This document shows positions 33,131-44,539 of a DNA stretch of 64,000 nt, piece after piece; position 1 is the first letter of the stretch; every line of letters starts with the position of its first letter. Source of the DNA: Ariolimax columbianus. Its lineage: Eukaryota; Mollusca; Gastropoda; Stylommatophora; Arionidae. A model generated the notes under the pieces. The model saw nothing but the letters and a program-made list of their open reading frames with translations. It made no database searches and was not told the DNA's origin. The position numbers were made by a program, and so were the translations under genes. Where the stretch lies: assembly GCA_036924085.1 (NCBI GenBank), contig JAVGWX010000019.1, positions 6,884,141 through 6,948,140 on the forward strand, given 5' to 3'.

Positions 33131-33580
33131 TATATATTTTGTGACCGCTAAGTAAGAAACAACGACATCTTATTGGATAATTATGACGTCACGACCCTCC
33201 TTAGTTAAAGCCGTTCATGAAGACAAAATGTTGTAATTCTCAACAAATGTAGATACTTATACAAGCATAATGCTTCATAACGATAAAGAGCACATTCAGA
33301 AAAGCGTTTCACTCTGTCACGACACACATATCACAGCTGTTAGTGAAAAATGCGTCGTGAACTAACTACACAGCTTATGACTGATTTGAAAAGTGTTGCG
33401 CCATCTTGAAGCGCATATATACAAAAGTATATAAAGTCAAAGCCCATAAAGTGGGGAATAAAGGCTTATTTGGTCTGTGAAGCAAGCTCGGGCTATATTC
33501 TAAATTTTAGAAATCTACACTGGAAAAACAGAAAATATTATTTTAGATCTTTATGGCATTGATAGCGTCCAAATAAGAAT
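33131..33580. other. Unassigned; promoter-like signals
   Basis: AGTATATAAAGTCAAAGCCC (about 33428) is followed within 40 bp by GGGGAATAAAGGC, a TATA/polyadenylation pairing often seen in LTRs. I could not find LTR ends or a partner copy. Confidence 0.3.
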
Positions 33581-33689
33581 TTTGAATTCAGGTAATTTGA
33601 TAAACAAAAATAATTTTGTTGTCATGGTCAAATTCTACAACAGTATAACTCTCTTTGACAAGTCATACACTGATTTTAATTTATGTTTT

Positions 33690-33935
33690 TGTTGCGTTTG
33701 CCTTATTTCTTTATTCTCCAAAGCGGTGTGCGTTGCGCTGAGGTTTTTTATTTCTTATGCGCCTGTCGGTCTAGTGCTTCCGACTTCAGCATTCCTTTTT
33801 GTAAGGGTCTGCTTCCTCCTGGATTTTCTAAGGGTTTGCTTCCCCGGGATAACGGCCGGTGCTGTGATGGGGATCGAACCAGTATCTTCGGTTTGTGACC
33901 CGTGTCACTTTACCAATCGGTCACGCCGTCCCCTA
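33690..33935 (-). mobile_element. tRNA-derived SINE (family S)
   Basis: On the minus strand: head GACCGATTGGTAAAG, B-box GGTTCGATCCCCATCAC, CACCGGCCGTTATCCCGG, AGGAGGAAGCAGACCCTTAC and TGCTGAAGTCGG. It matches 56545-56792 throughout, including the GGCCGTTA(G/T)CCCGG block. Confidence 0.85.
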
Positions 33936-33959
33936 GACTGATTATGAAACACTTGATGT

Positions 33960-34650
33960 ACGCACAACAATGAAAAGTAGGACATGTTATCCTAAACAGC
34001 TGGCAGAAAAGACGTAAATGGATACAGGGGCATTCAGAAATGATTTGCCGTAATAACATTGTACGCATCGTTTGGATGGACTAAAGACATGTCAATCTAA
34101 TATCCGACTACCACAACCCAACTGAAATTGGAAATGTTAGACGGAAAAGAAAGGATTTAACGGCTGTATATATTCCAACTCTTGAATTTTGAATTGACTA
34201 TAATGCTTTCATAGGGGGCATAAATGTCAACTACCGAGTCTGTCGGATCAATAAGACACGTTGGCATTATGGCTGGCCAAAACCGTTTATTGTGAAATTC
34301 TGTATGCGCGCATACAATAATGACTATATACTTAACGATCACTAAAGTCCCCACAGTACAACAGGGTGTCCCTACCGATCATTTGGAATATTCATTAACA
34401 AAGTTTGTTTATCACTTATTGGGAATTATAGAACATCGTCTGAAACTTCACAACCATATACAGGCACATAGGCTGCAAAATGTGGGTTTACATCCTCCAC
34501 AAATGTATACCAAAGCTAAAGGAAATAACATTTGTGTTGTATGTTCATTTAAATTTAACAATCGTGTCCAGGATTTTCCAAGCATCACCTCCAAAAGACA
34601 GACCATTCAAACAAATTAAGGCAAAATGTTGGTGTAAATAAGGTGAAACT
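33960..34650 (+). pseudogene. piggyBac-like transposase relic, C-terminal part
   Basis: RHVNLISDYHNPTEIGNVRR, RKRKDLTAVYIPTLEF, then IDYNAFIGGINV match the piggyBac pattern (LS..HNP........DYN..MGGVD). A later frame (34320-34619) carries KGNNICVVCSFKFNN, the start of a Cys-rich C-terminal finger typical of this family. The final catalytic Asp position of MGGVD reads Asn here (IGGIN). Frameshifts are present. Confidence 0.72.
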
Positions 34651-34819
34651 AATCTGCACATAAAGGATCGGCCTACCTGCTGAGAAGACGGCTCAATGGG
34701 CAGAATATTAAAGATGATCAGGTCAGTCTATTTGAGATATAATAATTAAAAGAGATCATATAGTTTTGTCACTGTATTTAGTTTTGCTCATGTGTCCATG
34801 TTTTGCACATTTACTTCCG

Positions 34820-35170
34820 GAGACCAAGAAAGTAGACCGGGTGACCAGGGTTAATGTCTACTGTCCTTACAGATCTAAAATAAAAATCAACATCCTTAAC
34901 ATTCATCAGTAGATAACAACTATAGCAGGAGACTACAATGCAGACATGCCTGCCCTAGGATACAAGGACAAGAACTTCAAAGACAATAGTATAGAAGACC
35001 TTTACAACACCAGCAATCAAATAATACTAAATGGGTTATCATCTGTACTAATGCTCCAACATAGAGACAGCAGATATACACACAGACCTTACCTCGCCAC
35101 TGTTCTGTAGAGATATCCAGAACGAATGTGCACTGAGAGTCCTTGATGGCATACTACTCGACATGGAACA
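34820..35170 (+). mobile_element. LINE endonuclease fragment
   Basis: RVNVYCPYRSKIKINIL, ITTIAGDYNADMPALGYKD, NSIEDLYNTSNQIIL and RHRDSRYTHRPYL correspond to the GDFNAHHxxWG and D.T endonuclease motifs of jockey/I-type elements. The catalytic GDYNA is kept. It ends where repeat family A begins (35174). Confidence 0.7.
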
Positions 35171-35173
35171 ATG

Positions 35174-35512
35174 AGGCTAACTTCTGGGCAGGCAAAAAAC
35201 ACTGATCAGACAATGTTAGCCAGGGTCAAGAACCATATACTGGTCAAGACCCTCACCTGACCTCGTCGTTGGTCATCTTCGAAACGGGCTGTTGTCAAGG
35301 ACAACAGTCTGGCTAACAATGTGAGGTTCAAAGTGATCCCCATAGTAGTGAGTGACACACAGATGAAGTAAGGCATTGCACAACCCCCTGGAGGACCCTG
35401 TCCACCTTCATCAGCGTGCTCAGGATGTAGGGAAAGCTTGGACAACCTGCTACCTAACACCCTTTTCAGGGCACACAAAAGAGTAACCCACTCATTGTGG
35501 GTATTCGCAAAC
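35174..35512 (+). repeat. Dispersed repeat, family A
   Basis: About 340 bp, with a hairpin-like head (GCTAACTTCTG...CTGATCAGACAATGTTAGC), then GGTCAAGACCCTCACC, GATCCCCATAGTAGTGAG, TCCACCTTCATCAGC and CCCTTTTCAGGGCACAC. Other copies lie at 48750-49080, 52858-53155 and 57738-57862, all on the same strand. Confidence 0.8.
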
Positions 35513-35765
35513 AACAACTACTCAAGATGTTTGAAGCAGGAAATCAGTGTCTGAAAACGGCACAAAATATAAAAGTGAAGACTCATTATCCCTGGGATTA
35601 GAAAAGAGACCTGATTTCTAAATTGTTAATTGCTTTTTATGGTTTCAAAAAATCATGTACGAAATACACCAAAGGATAGCAATAATCTTGTGTTATGAGA
35701 ATAATCACATATAAATGATGATATAACACACACATTTACAGATATGTATAAATACAAACACTCAC

Positions 35766-35953
35766 AGATTCCGTCTGTAAAGATGAACTAAACACTTCAA
35801 TTGTTATGGTAAATGACCAGCCTGTGTTCACAAAGTCAAAGAAATTTGGACCAACAGTCCCAGTAATATTATATGCATCTATGCCACTTCTTAGGTCTTT
35901 CTCACATGGCTCTGATTGTGAAACCTCTAAAGCTATTTCCTGTCTGCCTATCC
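35766..35953 (-). CDS. Host gene: upstream extracellular exon
   Basis: A 188-bp minus-strand exon between CATCTTTTCTTTAG and the donor GTGAGTG, phase 1 in and phase 0 out. It begins IGRQEIALEVSQSEPCEKDL, continues SGIDAYNITGTVGPNFFDFV, and ends FSSSLQTES. It has one Cys and an NIT sequon and is open throughout. Starting in phase 1 is what is expected just after a signal-peptide exon, which I could not find. It joins 21244-21463 in phase 0 across a 14.3-kb intron filled with mobile elements. Family not recognised; a rapidly evolving gastropod surface protein is a guess. Confidence 0.6.
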
Positions 35954-36339
35954 CTAAAGAAAAGATGATGGCAAAACAGTTATGTGATTTGTTGTTCTAT
36001 ATAAGAACCTGTTTTTACACTTTAAATCACTAAATAGTAATTTCCCAAAACAGCAGATTGTGTTCTGTACTGTAAGAATATTTTTAATTGAGATTGTCAT
36101 ATGCCAGAATATCAAAAGGACTGTAAATGCATCAGCATATTATGTCAAGCTCTATGAAGCATAAAAAAATAAGGGGATACAAAAAAAAGGCTGATACACC
36201 GACAATATTTGGTAATCCTCTGAAATAACACTAAAAATAAATCTTACTGATTATTGAGCAGAGCAAAACAAATTGGAAATACCATCAACATAGCTAAAAC
36301 ATATTTGTTGGTTTCACCAAAGTTTGGCACACTACTCTC

Positions 36340-36770
36340 TAGAATATTATGCACCAATGCAAAATAGGAGATCAACTTTCAAAAATCATTACAAGTCTTA
36401 TCTTCAAATGTTACAAGTGTTGCCCTCATCAACAAAAGAGTAGGAAATTGGTTGGAATGAGACATAGATGCCTGAAATCAACCATTCCTTCAGAAATGCA
36501 GATTGATTGTAATCCTTCTTTGTGCATGTCCCTCTTGAAAATATTTAATGGCTGTAGGAAACTGGAGCAGTCGTCTTTGGTGTAGACTGTGCTAAAGTAC
36601 TGATTGAGTAAATTAGCAGTATCTCTGTTCTCCCTTATTTTTTTTCCTTATAAATTACTTTAAGAGGGCCAATTTTTGTTTTTCTTTCTCTGTTTATGTC
36701 AAACATAAACAACAAATCTCATGCTATCAGCCTTAATCTTTTGAGAAAGTCAATGTTTGCTCCTAATTCA
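36340..36770 (-). mobile_element. CR1-type LINE fragment
   Basis: Shares with 23830-24000 and 24289-24360 the order GTAATCCTT, GTGCATGTCC, AAAATATTTAATGGCT, GGAGCAGTC and TTTATGTC. Here the sequence is uninterrupted, which supplies the empty-site reference for the SINE at 23992-24277. Confidence 0.65.
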
Positions 36771-36929
36771 CTTTACAAGATTTGTTTTCTATGTCTAAAC
36801 ATTAAAAATATGTGTCAATTGAATTTCGAGCATCCATATATTTTTTTCAAGATTTATTCTTAGCTCATCTGCACTAAAAAATAATCTTTATATCACAAAC
36901 TCCTTTTTTTATAACAAAAGATCACCTTA

Positions 36930-37985
36930 AGGCATTATGGAAACACCCAAGATTCAATCATTGGCACCAGCTGGACTTTATTATCACCAGGAAACAACAT
37001 CTGAATCACATACAACTAACACGCTGCTACCCGAGTGCTGAGTGTAATACTGAACACAGGTTAGTCATTGCCCGTTTAAAGCTGAGAACCCCAGTTAATC
37101 TTCATTGCGAAGAACAAACTCCTTCACTTTGAGGATAAATTTAACCACCACCAAAGATCCAGAAAAGTGTTTCAAGTTCCAACAGCAGCTTGCAGATGTT
37201 CTCACTGATACATCAGGAGATTGTACAGCTAGTGAAAGGTTGGATGTAATCAAAGAAGCTACACTCAAAGCAGCGGTAACAGCTTATGGCATTATAGAAC
37301 ACAAGAATCAAGACTGATTTGGGGCAAACAGTCAAATACTGCACCCTTTAATGACAGGAAAAAGATAGCACTCATAAGAAACAAAGACAAAACACAACAA
37401 CAAGAGACATTCTCAATGTGTTAAAAACAGACGAGAAAGAAAGTGGCAAGGACATATAGACAGTGTGCAAATGACTATTGGATACAGTTATGTGAGAATA
37501 TCTAACATGTTTTCAATAATGGTAACATCAGAGGAATGAATTAAGGGATCCAGAAGTCATCGGCCCAAACAGTGAAAAAGAGTGTGGGGCTAAAATTTGT
37601 ATCTGAGGAGATCATCACTGATAAGAGGAAGAAGTTATACAGATGGGACGAGCACTATCTTGAATTCTAATAAAGCGAGACAAAACGAACAGATGATGCC
37701 CTCAATGCTATTTAGGCCAGGCCAACTCTGGTCCAGCTGTGCATGCTGCAAACCATGGCAGAAGGTAACTGTAATATTGCTGACCTTTCTTCTGGCAAGG
37801 CTCCATAAAAGGATGGACTACCCAGTAGATGTCATCAGGACTGAAAAGGACATACTTGTCCCACACATCCACCAGTTGATAAAATTATGCTGACATGAAG
37901 GACATGTCTCGCAGGATTCCAAATATTTGACCATTGTAACTTTGTACAAGAACAATGGGAACCGGAGTGACTGCAGAAACTAATA
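36930..37985 (+). mobile_element. LINE fragment: endonuclease end and linker
   Basis: HWHQLDFIITRKQHLNHI and PSAECNTEHRLVIARLKLR correspond to the last endonuclease motifs (DYVI..R......SADC.TDHRLV). KKVILLTFLLA is followed by DYPVDVIRTEKDILVPHIHQ and IVTLYKNNGNRSD, the pre-RT linker. It stops abruptly at about 37985 before the RT palm. Confidence 0.72.
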
Positions 37986-38059
37986 TACACACACAGTACA
38001 GTCTACAAGGTGACCTCGGAAACAGGAATAATATAGAGAGCATAGTCTTAGTCTTAGTC

Positions 38060-38590
38060 GACCTATACTTCTACCTGGGCAGATGCCCCTCTGCATGTTC
38101 CAGCTCTGGTATCCTGCTTAGAGTGCTAGGCTCGAGCAACTTAATACTCTGCTACGTTGGTACAAGCACTTACGGAGGGTGGTTAACCGATGTGAGAGTC
38201 CATCTTAATAGACTCAAACACTAGAGCAAAGTAGACACACATCTTGTTAGCTGTCATCTCCTGCCGAAGACGGATTCGTCGGTCCGAAACGTGCAATATC
38301 ACAGTCAAGCTGTAAACTAGCGACACGACGCATTCCGTTCTCAGGACTACATCCTGCTATTTCTAAAGCCCGGTTCAGGTCTTGGTAGTGGGAAATTGAG
38401 AACAAACAACGAAGAAGAAGAATTTGCGCCATCAATACTCTCTAAACAAACCACATAACCATGGCCGCTGTTATGTCATGCCACACAGTTAGTCGCCTCT
38501 TACGACATGATCTCTATAAGGCAGTGGTACTATTCATGTCCTTGTCATACACAAAGACCCCAGCAGACCACTCGAGTTTCATTTGTCTTA
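38060..38590 (+). mobile_element. SINE family C copy with family B insertion
   Basis: Shares ATACTCTGCTACGTTGG, GGAGGGTGGTTAACC, TAGACTCAAACACTAGA and AGTCGCCTCTTACGACATG with the inverted copy at 15840-16250. Between these blocks, about 38250-38435, lies a family B repeat that the other copy lacks. Confidence 0.7.
38250..38435 (+). repeat. Dispersed repeat, family B
   Basis: TGCCGAAGACGGATTCGTCG, TCCGAAACGTGCAATATC, ACAGTCAAGCTGTAAACTAG, GACACGACGCATTCCGTTC and a GAA-rich end. Homologues: 53275-53465 (plus), 51990-52330 and 60530-60790 (minus). Confidence 0.75.
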
Positions 38591-38769
38591 CATGCTTCAA
38601 ACCAAGCAAATTCTATAAGGGTAAATCAGTAACCAGGTCAGAAACTGATATGGGATAGGTGAAAAATGTAGTAGGTAGTTTCTAAAGGTGTCATTAGGTG
38701 GCAGCATCATCCAGTTGTGTGACAGCTTAGGTAGCAAACATTAGGTGCTGAACGCACATGCACAACTGA

Positions 38770-39245
38770 GTTACAAAATGGAATTCGTGTTCAATGAACA
38801 GCTTGCTGTTTTGCATTTTTTGGGGCAAAAGGACTTTGGGCAAAGGATGTTCATAATAAAATGCTTCCTGTCTACGGTGAGAACTGTTTGTACGTAAAGA
38901 GGGGCATGACTGGACCGATACATTTTCTCAAGGTCGATCAGAAATTACTGATGAAACACCTAAACTATCCATCCTGTGGTTCAGTTTACAATAGAATGGG
39001 TGGGTGACATGATTCGAGCTGACAGGCGAGTAACGATAGACAGTGTTTCAACGACAGTATATTGTTCGCATTGTTTAGTCTACAGCATAATGTATGACAT
39101 AAATTCTGGAAAATGTGCTCACGGTTGGTATCCAGAAAACTGACTGACGGACACAAAATGAACCAAATGGGCCTGTTCTTTCACTGATAAAGTGAAATAA
39201 GTGTAACTTTGTTCGTGGAAATTATTTTTATACTTACTTACTTGC
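38770..39245 (+). pseudogene. mariner-like transposase relic, N-terminal half
   Basis: Successive frames give LPVYGENCLYVKRG, GRSEITDETPKLS, VGDMIRADRRVTIDSVSTT and HCLVYSIMYDI. These match the mariner pattern of HTH, GR..I.DE...GRP, then RADRRVTI..IA...G.SH.....I. The text then reaches KLTDGHKMNQMG. The catalytic half is absent. This family is not the one at 1430-2030. Confidence 0.75.
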
Positions 39246-39249
39246 CGTG

Positions 39250-40930
39250 TCCTAGACACTATGTCACACATCATTCTTCTAGTATTCAGCCACATGGATT
39301 GCCTTGTCACCGGCACTCAGCTGGTAATTCACGCTACAAGTCTTCGGGAGATGTTGGCAGATAATCAGATAGTTCTTGTTTTGTGTTACTCCACATTCTC
39401 GTGTTTCATCATCCCTGTATCCCTATCTGTTCAGGTTTTTCCTGCATCATGATACACCTCTACAACTTACCTGTACATGACAGTACAAACAGAATAAAGG
39501 TGACTAACAATCCGACCATGTTACGTCAGATGTTGCAAGATGAAAGGTATTCAAATGTGCACTTTTGTTTCCCTGGATCTGTAATGTATATACATAGTTG
39601 TTAAAATGGAAGTCCTTAATTTTTTAAACATTTGGATTGAATGACATACACACAGACTGACAGACACACGAGACACACACAAACATACAATGAAGTGGAA
39701 AGTGTTGCTAAAATAACAATTCCAGAAACTTTCATTTCGAATTAAAAAGATGTTGTAGTCCATTAAAACAATCGTATTAGGACACCTCTGGCATCAAACA
39801 GTTCTCTCGTCTTGCAGAAGAAATCATGACAGCGAAATGATATGGAATTTGAATTTTTTTTAATATGTACAAGTATACTTTGATAAAGCACTAGGACGAA
39901 GACAAGAACAAAACCTATGTTACCACATAAAGGCCGTCATATGATACAACCGACAATACACGTATGAGCTAACACATCATAGAAGAGATGAATACGTTAA
40001 CAAGCGATAAGAACACATAAATCAGTACCAAATGGTGCTTATGGATACAACATGAGGAATCGTCAATAGTCGGGTCATTTGACCTGGTAAGGCAAAGAAC
40101 AGAAGTAGCTGGCCAGGATTGGCGTAAGTAGTGAGACAAGTTTGGGAAGGTCGGATAAGTTGTTAGCGGTCAAACACAAAATGATCCGAAGGTGATATTA
40201 GTACACATAAAGCATCCAACTGAGAAAACAAAAAGAAGTAATGCAAACAGAGGAAGGCAGGCTGTAATGGTATGGAAAATGATGCTGTGCGACTGAATGT
40301 AACCCATACAAGAGTTAAGTCTATTCTCCAGCTAAAATCAATTCCGACCGTCAGAAGTTGATTACTGTGACATCAGTATCAACCTTTCCTTTGTGTCCAT
40401 AACCATTGAAGTGGCTAGCGATTGAGAAACCAGAATTATTTTCTATGTTATTGAGATGTTGCCGGAAACACATGTTCACAGTTCCAACGAGTCTCACCAA
40501 TGCATGTTATGTCCCAGCGACGACAATGATAAAACACATACGATTGCAGAACTTTCAAGTGAACCCCTCTTTGATGCCAAGCATTGTTTTAAAGAAGGTA
40601 ACCAGACCTGTTTGGATGGCATGTGAGCTTGTAACATAGTTACAAGTGTCCTACGAGTTAGGGCCAGAGAAGCCCTGAAAACACCATATGCGGTATGCAC
40701 ACATAACTTTAAACCCTATCCGAGAGATGGAGTTAACAGAATAGTCATTGTTCAAAATTATTTAACAATGCTCGTTAAAGACTGTCCAGCCAAATGATAT
40801 TTTGTCACGGTTCCTACTGGAAAATCACATTACTCTTTAGGTCAAAAGAAAATAGTTTTTCTTCAGTGGCAGGAAAGTTCATAAAAAGTTGACGCGGCAG
40901 AACTAGACAAAGATTGACTTCATGGACGCA
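39250..40930. other. Unassigned sequence
   Basis: I see no element or gene motif. Short frames at 39261-39604 (plus) and 40406-40700 (both strands) have no motif and no convincing exon borders. Confidence 0.35.
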
Positions 40931-40939
40931 AATGGGGAA

Positions 40940-41620
40940 AACCGTGTATATAAGCTGGGAAATCAGAGTATTCAAGATAGACCACAGAGAGGACTACCGA
41001 GCAGTTAGTAGGTTATAGGACAGAGCGAGAAACTAGGACAGAGATTGAGAAACGTCAGCTAAAGTTGAATAGCTAGAACAGAGAGATAGAACAGCAATAG
41101 AACAACAGAGGAGTCAAAGAAGCAGACTCTGAGATGGAAGTTCACGACCAAGCAAGCACTTCTAAACATTTGACTGTGTATTTGTTCTGGTAAATCGATG
41201 TTGAAAGCCTTGTCACATGTGACTTTGACTCCTAAGTTTCTGGAGGGGCTAGTGACTACATACTAGTCAGAGGGTGACATCTTACTTTAAACACGAATCT
41301 GTTGTCCCAACAACACGTTGTAACAAAGGTGTTTCTCGTGGCCTGAGATCTACATTAAAAGAACAACTGTTGTCAGCAAGAGAAGCCATGTCATGAAGAG
41401 CGTTAGTACTGATTTGGAGAACCACCTCGGTGCAAGAACAGCTGTAGTCGTCGCAAGGTTCCTGCCTAGACGATGAAGGAGAACCAGAAGATCTAATCGT
41501 TGCAATTGTGTTCCTGAATTAAAAACGAGACGGGAAGCTCAGAAGACATTGCAGAATCTGAGAGGAAAATCAGAAGGTCACCAGACAAGCAAGTACCATA
41601 CAATTGGCAGTATATAGTTA
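40940..41620 (+). repeat. LTR-like repeat
   Basis: A TATA-like GTGTATATAAGCTGGG (40949) precedes a block that matches, inverted, 47160-47530: CAACACGTTGTAACAAAGGTG, TGCAAGAACAGCTGTAGTCG, TCGCAAGGTTC, CGAGACGGGAAGCTCAGAAG. An LTR or its leader is my reading; no ends or pol sequence seen. Confidence 0.4.
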
Positions 41621-42739
41621 GCTAGTTAGTATTGCATCAACTCAGAGTGAGATAGGACTTAAATGGAACATTACTTGGAAATGACCAATTGGTTGACCAA
41701 TACCGAGTGCCATGTATCGGAAGCACATCAGGGGAAAAATCCCTGATACTAGGTCAAGAAAGGTACTCATGGTGTCCCATGAAAATACACATGCAGCTTG
41801 GGTAAATAGTCACTCTGCTGAAGAATTCCAAAAACAAATGCATGCTGAATATGTGGATGCACTGCGCCACCTAATGCAGAACGCAGAACAACAAAACAAA
41901 CCTCATAAAGACAAGACATAAATACATTACTTTGTTAGCATCCTTGGTGTCAATGTCTGAAGGTGAATACGGATGAAGAAGAAGATGCCTTCATAACATA
42001 AGGTGAATAAGTATAACATCAATAAAGAACAGTTTAATGAAGCTTAATCAAGCTATTCTGATCTTAATCAACTATTGTTAGGTGTCATTTATCTGTCTGG
42101 TTTCCCTTGGAACATATGATCGTAACTGACGCACCCCATCTCTTTCAATACTGTGCCAACATTTTTATTTACATTCGCATGCCCCTAAATGAACTGAATT
42201 TCTCTTCCCTCAATCTTCGCCAGTTTAGTCCTGGAAGTAAAGGCGACCGGCGAGATGCTGATCACATCATCCACTAAGTTTCGTGGGTTACAAAATAATA
42301 TATTTCTTTTGCGCCGCATGACGTGACGGGATCTTTACATTTACTATTTTTTACTAATATTTATGTGTTTCTCAAACTCCCCACGCATATATTTTTGTAT
42401 AGGTTTCAGTCCAGGACATGGCTGGTTGCACTGTCCAGCTCCTTTTTGATGGTGTGTCTTATATTCTCAACTTTCTCCCCTAATGTCCTGTTCTATTGGT
42501 TGTTACCTTAGTCATTTGGCAATTAATCTCACGTAGGTCTCAAGGTTTATTAAATAATTATCATGTCCTTTTGTTTTCATACTGATCTGTAATATCACTT
42601 CTGCTGTTTCAGACGTTATTCTGTCTTTTTGTTCTTGTATGTCTTGCTGCTTGTGTGACAGCAAACATATATATGTAAACCCTAGGCATTTTAGGTGTTT
42701 ACCAAATAAGCATTGTATTCTCGTTTTCCTGCTCCCTGT

Positions 42740-42970
42740 GCCGCATTACCGAGTCCATATTCATGCTGGAAATAGAAGACATACCTGCCTGATCCCAGTT
42801 TGAATTGCAAATTAATCTTACAGTTTGTCTTTGTGGACTATTCTAAATGTGGTCTCTTCAATATAAATCTTTAATAATTCTTCTGGTAATCCATATTGTT
42901 CGACTATTTTGTAAATAGCCATGCAATAATAAACTCTTTCAAAATCTTGTATACTATCAAATGCCTTTTC
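42740..42970 (-). mobile_element. LINE reverse transcriptase fragment
   Basis: The minus strand shows EKAFDSIQDFERVYYCMA, IVEQYGLPEELLKIYIEET and IQTGIRQVCLLFPA, that is motif A followed by motif B (GIRQGCLLSP expected). Only about 75 codons can be followed. Confidence 0.6.
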
Positions 42971-43169
42971 AAAAAATATTGTCTTCATGTTCTTTTGTTC
43001 TTGCTGTTGAACTTTTATTTAGAAGTTTTTTCTCTATCGCGAATTCACTGGCAAATATTTTAAAATACACAGAGATTGGATTCTGATGGCTTCTGCAGCA
43101 ACAAAGATCATTAATGTTTTTCCGAACTCTTCTTTTCTTTTTTTCTTTGGTCCTTTTTGTCCTGTTACC

Positions 43170-44520
43170 GTAGAGTGGCGGAATGGGTAGCTTTCTTGTT
43201 GTCGCCAAGCGGGAAGCTTGTGCTGTAGTTAGGTGTATCTTCATGACAGTGTCAAGGCACCCTTGATCCACCGAGGTCGAGGTCTGCTACTTGCTCGTAG
43301 ACCGTAAACCTCCATATGATGTGATATTGCTGCAGGCTGGTCATAGCGTATTCGGACTAAATGACCAAAGTACTTGATTTGTTGTGCGTCATTGTAGGTA
43401 CTAATTGTGTTGTCTCCACTATCTGCCATATTCTCTGGAATTAGCTCCATCAGACTTTTTCCAACATTTAAAAACACAGCTGAGAGGAAATCATGTTGAC
43501 AGTGACGAAGATGTCATACTGGCTTGTGATAAATGTTTTAGTAAATAGGTTACTTTATTCTGAAGTTTTTTTTAAGGTTACACAGAGATGGCAGAAATAT
43601 ATATAAAATCAGGTGGTGGCTACATTAAGAAGGAATAAGAAATGTGCCAAATTTAAACTTTCTCCACCTACTCCTTCATGATCAGGGTAAGGACTTATGA
43701 CAAGCCATGTATATACTACCTAGGCATTTAAACTCCCGTATTTGATAAATACTAATATCACCGATATGGAAACTTCTTCGCACTTGTTCACGCTATGTCA
43801 ATTTAACATGCCTTAGTAAAATTGGACCTCATCGTCAGAAAACCACAGTTGATTTAATTACTTATCATGAGGGTTAGACAACTGTGAATTTGTATTCAGG
43901 TAAATTCGTACACCATTCAGCACTGGAATCCATGTTTTCATACATGCATTCGGTCGTGTTGCACCTTCTCCTTTTTGCATACAAGGCACGAATGCCATCC
44001 ATTAGTTGACCATCTACACCATAGTAATCCATTATCCTCCACAGCCTTCCTCGGTTTAACTGGTCAGATGCCTTTTCTTGATCAATGAAGGTCACGTTGA
44101 GTATGTATACTGTTTTCTATGGTTTGAAGCACTTAACTATCAGAGAGCAAATATAGCATCCGTACATCCCTTGCTCTTCCGGAATCCTGATTGTGAAGCA
44201 TTGATCAGTGACTTCACAATTGCTCGAACTCGTTGTTCAAGGACCCGTGCAACAATTATTTATAATGTAACTCAGGAAATATATGTCCCTATAAGAGGTG
44301 CAGTCTTTTCTGCTGCCTTGTTCTTTCAATAAGGTATCACCACCATCCTTTGCCAATCCCCATGTACCTCCGCTTCAAATAAAGGCCTGACTATATATCT
44401 TTGTGAGCTATCTTACCCATTTTTGTGACAAGCTTTTATGGCACGAACTGATATATTGTATACACCCGGGGACTTGTATTTTGTGATACTCTTCAAATAT
44501 CTGAATTGTTTTCTTCAATA
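43170..44520 (-). mobile_element. LINE RT and C-terminal copy
   Basis: On the minus strand: NASQSGFRKSKGCTDAIFAL, FIDQEKASDQLNRGRLWRIM, DYYGVDGQLMDGIRALYAK. After a long degraded middle come QIKYFGHLVRIRYDQPAAI and RASSRPRPRWIKG, which are the C-terminal GH.xRM and RGRPxxRW motifs. The order is that of one element. Stops throughout. Confidence 0.68.
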
Positions 44521-44539
44521 GAAATTTTAAAAACTCCGT

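Noticed and set aside
34157..34354. Minus-strand frame over the piggyBac C-terminal segment
   Set aside because: Antisense shadow of the plus-strand transposase relic.
35390..35420. Hammerhead-like CTGATGA core on the minus strand of repeat family A
   Set aside because: No GAAA-containing strand and stem II could be placed at the required distance. The palindromic head of the repeat explains the local structure better.
36240..36290. A possible signal-peptide exon on the minus strand (MLMVFPICFALLNN followed by GTAAGA)
   Set aside because: Its donor leaves phase 2, which does not fit the phase-1 acceptor of 35766-35953. Joining them creates an early stop.
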